Assembly (NCBI RefSeq): GCF_002831685.1
Contig: NZ_CP025119.1
Location: 35,001 to 99,000 of the forward strand
Direction of reading: 5' to 3'
DNA length: 64,000 bases
DNA from: Polaribacter sp. ALD11
Lineage (GTDB): Bacteria > Bacteroidota > Bacteroidia > Flavobacteriales > Flavobacteriaceae
Shown here: in pieces, positions 63,352 to 64,000 of the stretch
How the letters are laid out: each line of letters starts with the position of its first letter
Position numbering within the stretch: position 1 is the stretch's first letter
Program-made: the position numbers and the translations under genes
The notes under the pieces: generated by a model
Database searches by the model: none
What the model was told of the DNA's origin: nothing
Seen by the model: the letters and a program-made list of their open reading frames with translations, nothing else

Positions 63352-64000
63352 TTAATTCTGTTGTGCCCACCACAATGGTGTGAAAACGGTGTCTGGTCCT
63401 TCTAATTTTTCAACTGCTTGTTGATATCCTCCAGGGATATTACTAGAGAAATTTGAAGGATATTTTAAACGTTGACCATAAAAATTAATGGTATTGGTCA
63501 TAAAATTTCCACTCGTTAATTGAGGCATGTTTGTTAATGGTTTTTCAATTGCCGCATTTTCAAAAAATGGCAATCCAAGTCTTCTATGATCACTCCAAGT
63601 TTCTAAAGGTAACCATGGCGTTTGTGCAATAAACTTTTGAGTTATAATCTTAGTTAAAAGGTCATTTTTTACAGCACCATTTTTATAGATTGTGTTTTCT
63701 GGATATTTCATGTTCATTGTGCCTGCAGTATTTGTGTACCCATCTACATAGGTTACAGCAACAGTAGCTGATGGCTCAGTAGTATGCGTCCAACTAACAG
63801 AAGTACCTACTCTACTATAATCTTGAGAAGTTAAGTAGTCGCTTAATTGGCTAGAAACCCCGTTGTAAGTAAAACTATCTGCAATACCTTTTTCATATGC
63901 TACTTGGCCAGTCATAGGTACGTTCCATCCTCTTAAGGCAGCTTCAGCAATTAGAAAGTGAGACTCCCAAGAAGCAAAGAATATTCTGCTATTAGAATCG
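63352..64000 (-). CDS. SusD/RagB-family lipoprotein, C-terminal part (gene continues past the window)
   Basis: C-terminal 216 residues of a SusD-like glycan-binding lipoprotein. The frame stays open to the window edge: codons before the internal Met at 63915 read FFASWESHFLIAEAALRGW, the TPR-like block of SusD-like 2 proteins, so that Met is not the start. Nearer the end is QKFIAQTPWLPLETWSDHRR followed by LGLPFFEN, the family signature. It should pair with a SusC gene beyond 64000 and serve uptake for the neighbouring N-glycan enzymes. Confidence 0.92.
   Translation of the reverse strand, partial: DSNSRIFFASWESHFLIAEAALRGWNVPMTGQVAYEKGIADSFTYNGVSSQLSDYLTSQDYSRVGTSVSWTHTTEPSATVAVTYVDGYTNTAGTMNMKYPENTIYKNGAVKNDLLTKIITQKFIAQTPWLPLETWSDHRRLGLPFFENAAIEKPLTNMPQLTSGNFMTNTINFYGQRLKYPSNFSSNIPGGYQQAVEKLEGPDTVFTPLWWAQQN

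Overview
The window is a piece of a low-GC Bacteroidota chromosome, almost certainly a marine-type member of the Flavobacteriaceae. Signs of this are SusC/SusD pairs, a PorQ gene and a type IX secretion C-terminal domain, promoters of the TAnnTTTG type, near absence of Shine-Dalgarno sequences, LytTR regulation, and intergenic repeats of a style I associate with flavobacterial genomes. I cannot assign a genus from sequence alone.

Layout. 1-620: the 3' end of a 23S rRNA gene, a 5S rRNA gene and a double-hairpin terminator. 620-2100: a decayed ISAon1-type insertion sequence and an intergenic repeat. 2264-8116 (minus): a three-gene SusC-SusD-lipoprotein operon with no enzymes beside it. 8744-19994: mostly housekeeping genes (porQ-cmk, queE, rpsA, glmM, an outer-membrane protein, a cysteine-desulfurase-like enzyme, a lipid A type acyltransferase, a rhomboid protease, a HEAT-repeat protein, tRNA-Gly). 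20293-23420: a broken TetR gene, an XRE-S24 repressor and two small exported proteins with C5 leaders. 23494-29713 (minus): a signalling cluster in which an orphan NitT/TauT-type substrate-binding lipoprotein overlaps a seven-PAS histidine kinase, which overlaps a NarL-type regulator; a lone receiver protein follows. 29714-31640: gene-poor DNA with an IS3-type remnant. 31735-35163: a large secreted M43 metalloprotease with a type IX sorting domain. 35256-36138: degenerate DNA.

36269-64000 is a large polysaccharide-utilisation locus for N-glycans. A 15-gene minus-strand operon (61075 down to 36269) encodes four GH92 alpha-mannosidase-family proteins, a sodium:solute symporter, a cytoplasmic GH130 phosphorylase, a CBM9-like protein, a GH18 enzyme, an uncharacterised GHL10-like lipoprotein, an FucP-type MFS transporter, GH20, GH29, GH97, an endonuclease/exonuclease/phosphatase-fold lipoprotein and a PNGase F homologue. 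It is divergent from a LytS-type kinase and LytTR regulator, beyond which lies a second SusD gene running off the window.

Inferred pathway: the PNGase F homologue frees N-glycans from glycoproteins; GH92, GH97, GH29 and GH20 enzymes trim mannose, glucose, fucose and GlcNAc; GH18 attacks the chitobiose core; SusCD and the inner-membrane transporters import products; GH130 splits Man-beta-1,4-GlcNAc by phosphorolysis. No sialidase or beta-galactosidase is present, so high-mannose or paucimannose fucosylated glycans are the likely diet. The most unusual points are one GH92 that lacks the expected catalytic acid, its companion phosphatase-fold lipoprotein, the unknown GHL10-like protein, and the coupling of an orphan binding protein to a multi-PAS kinase.
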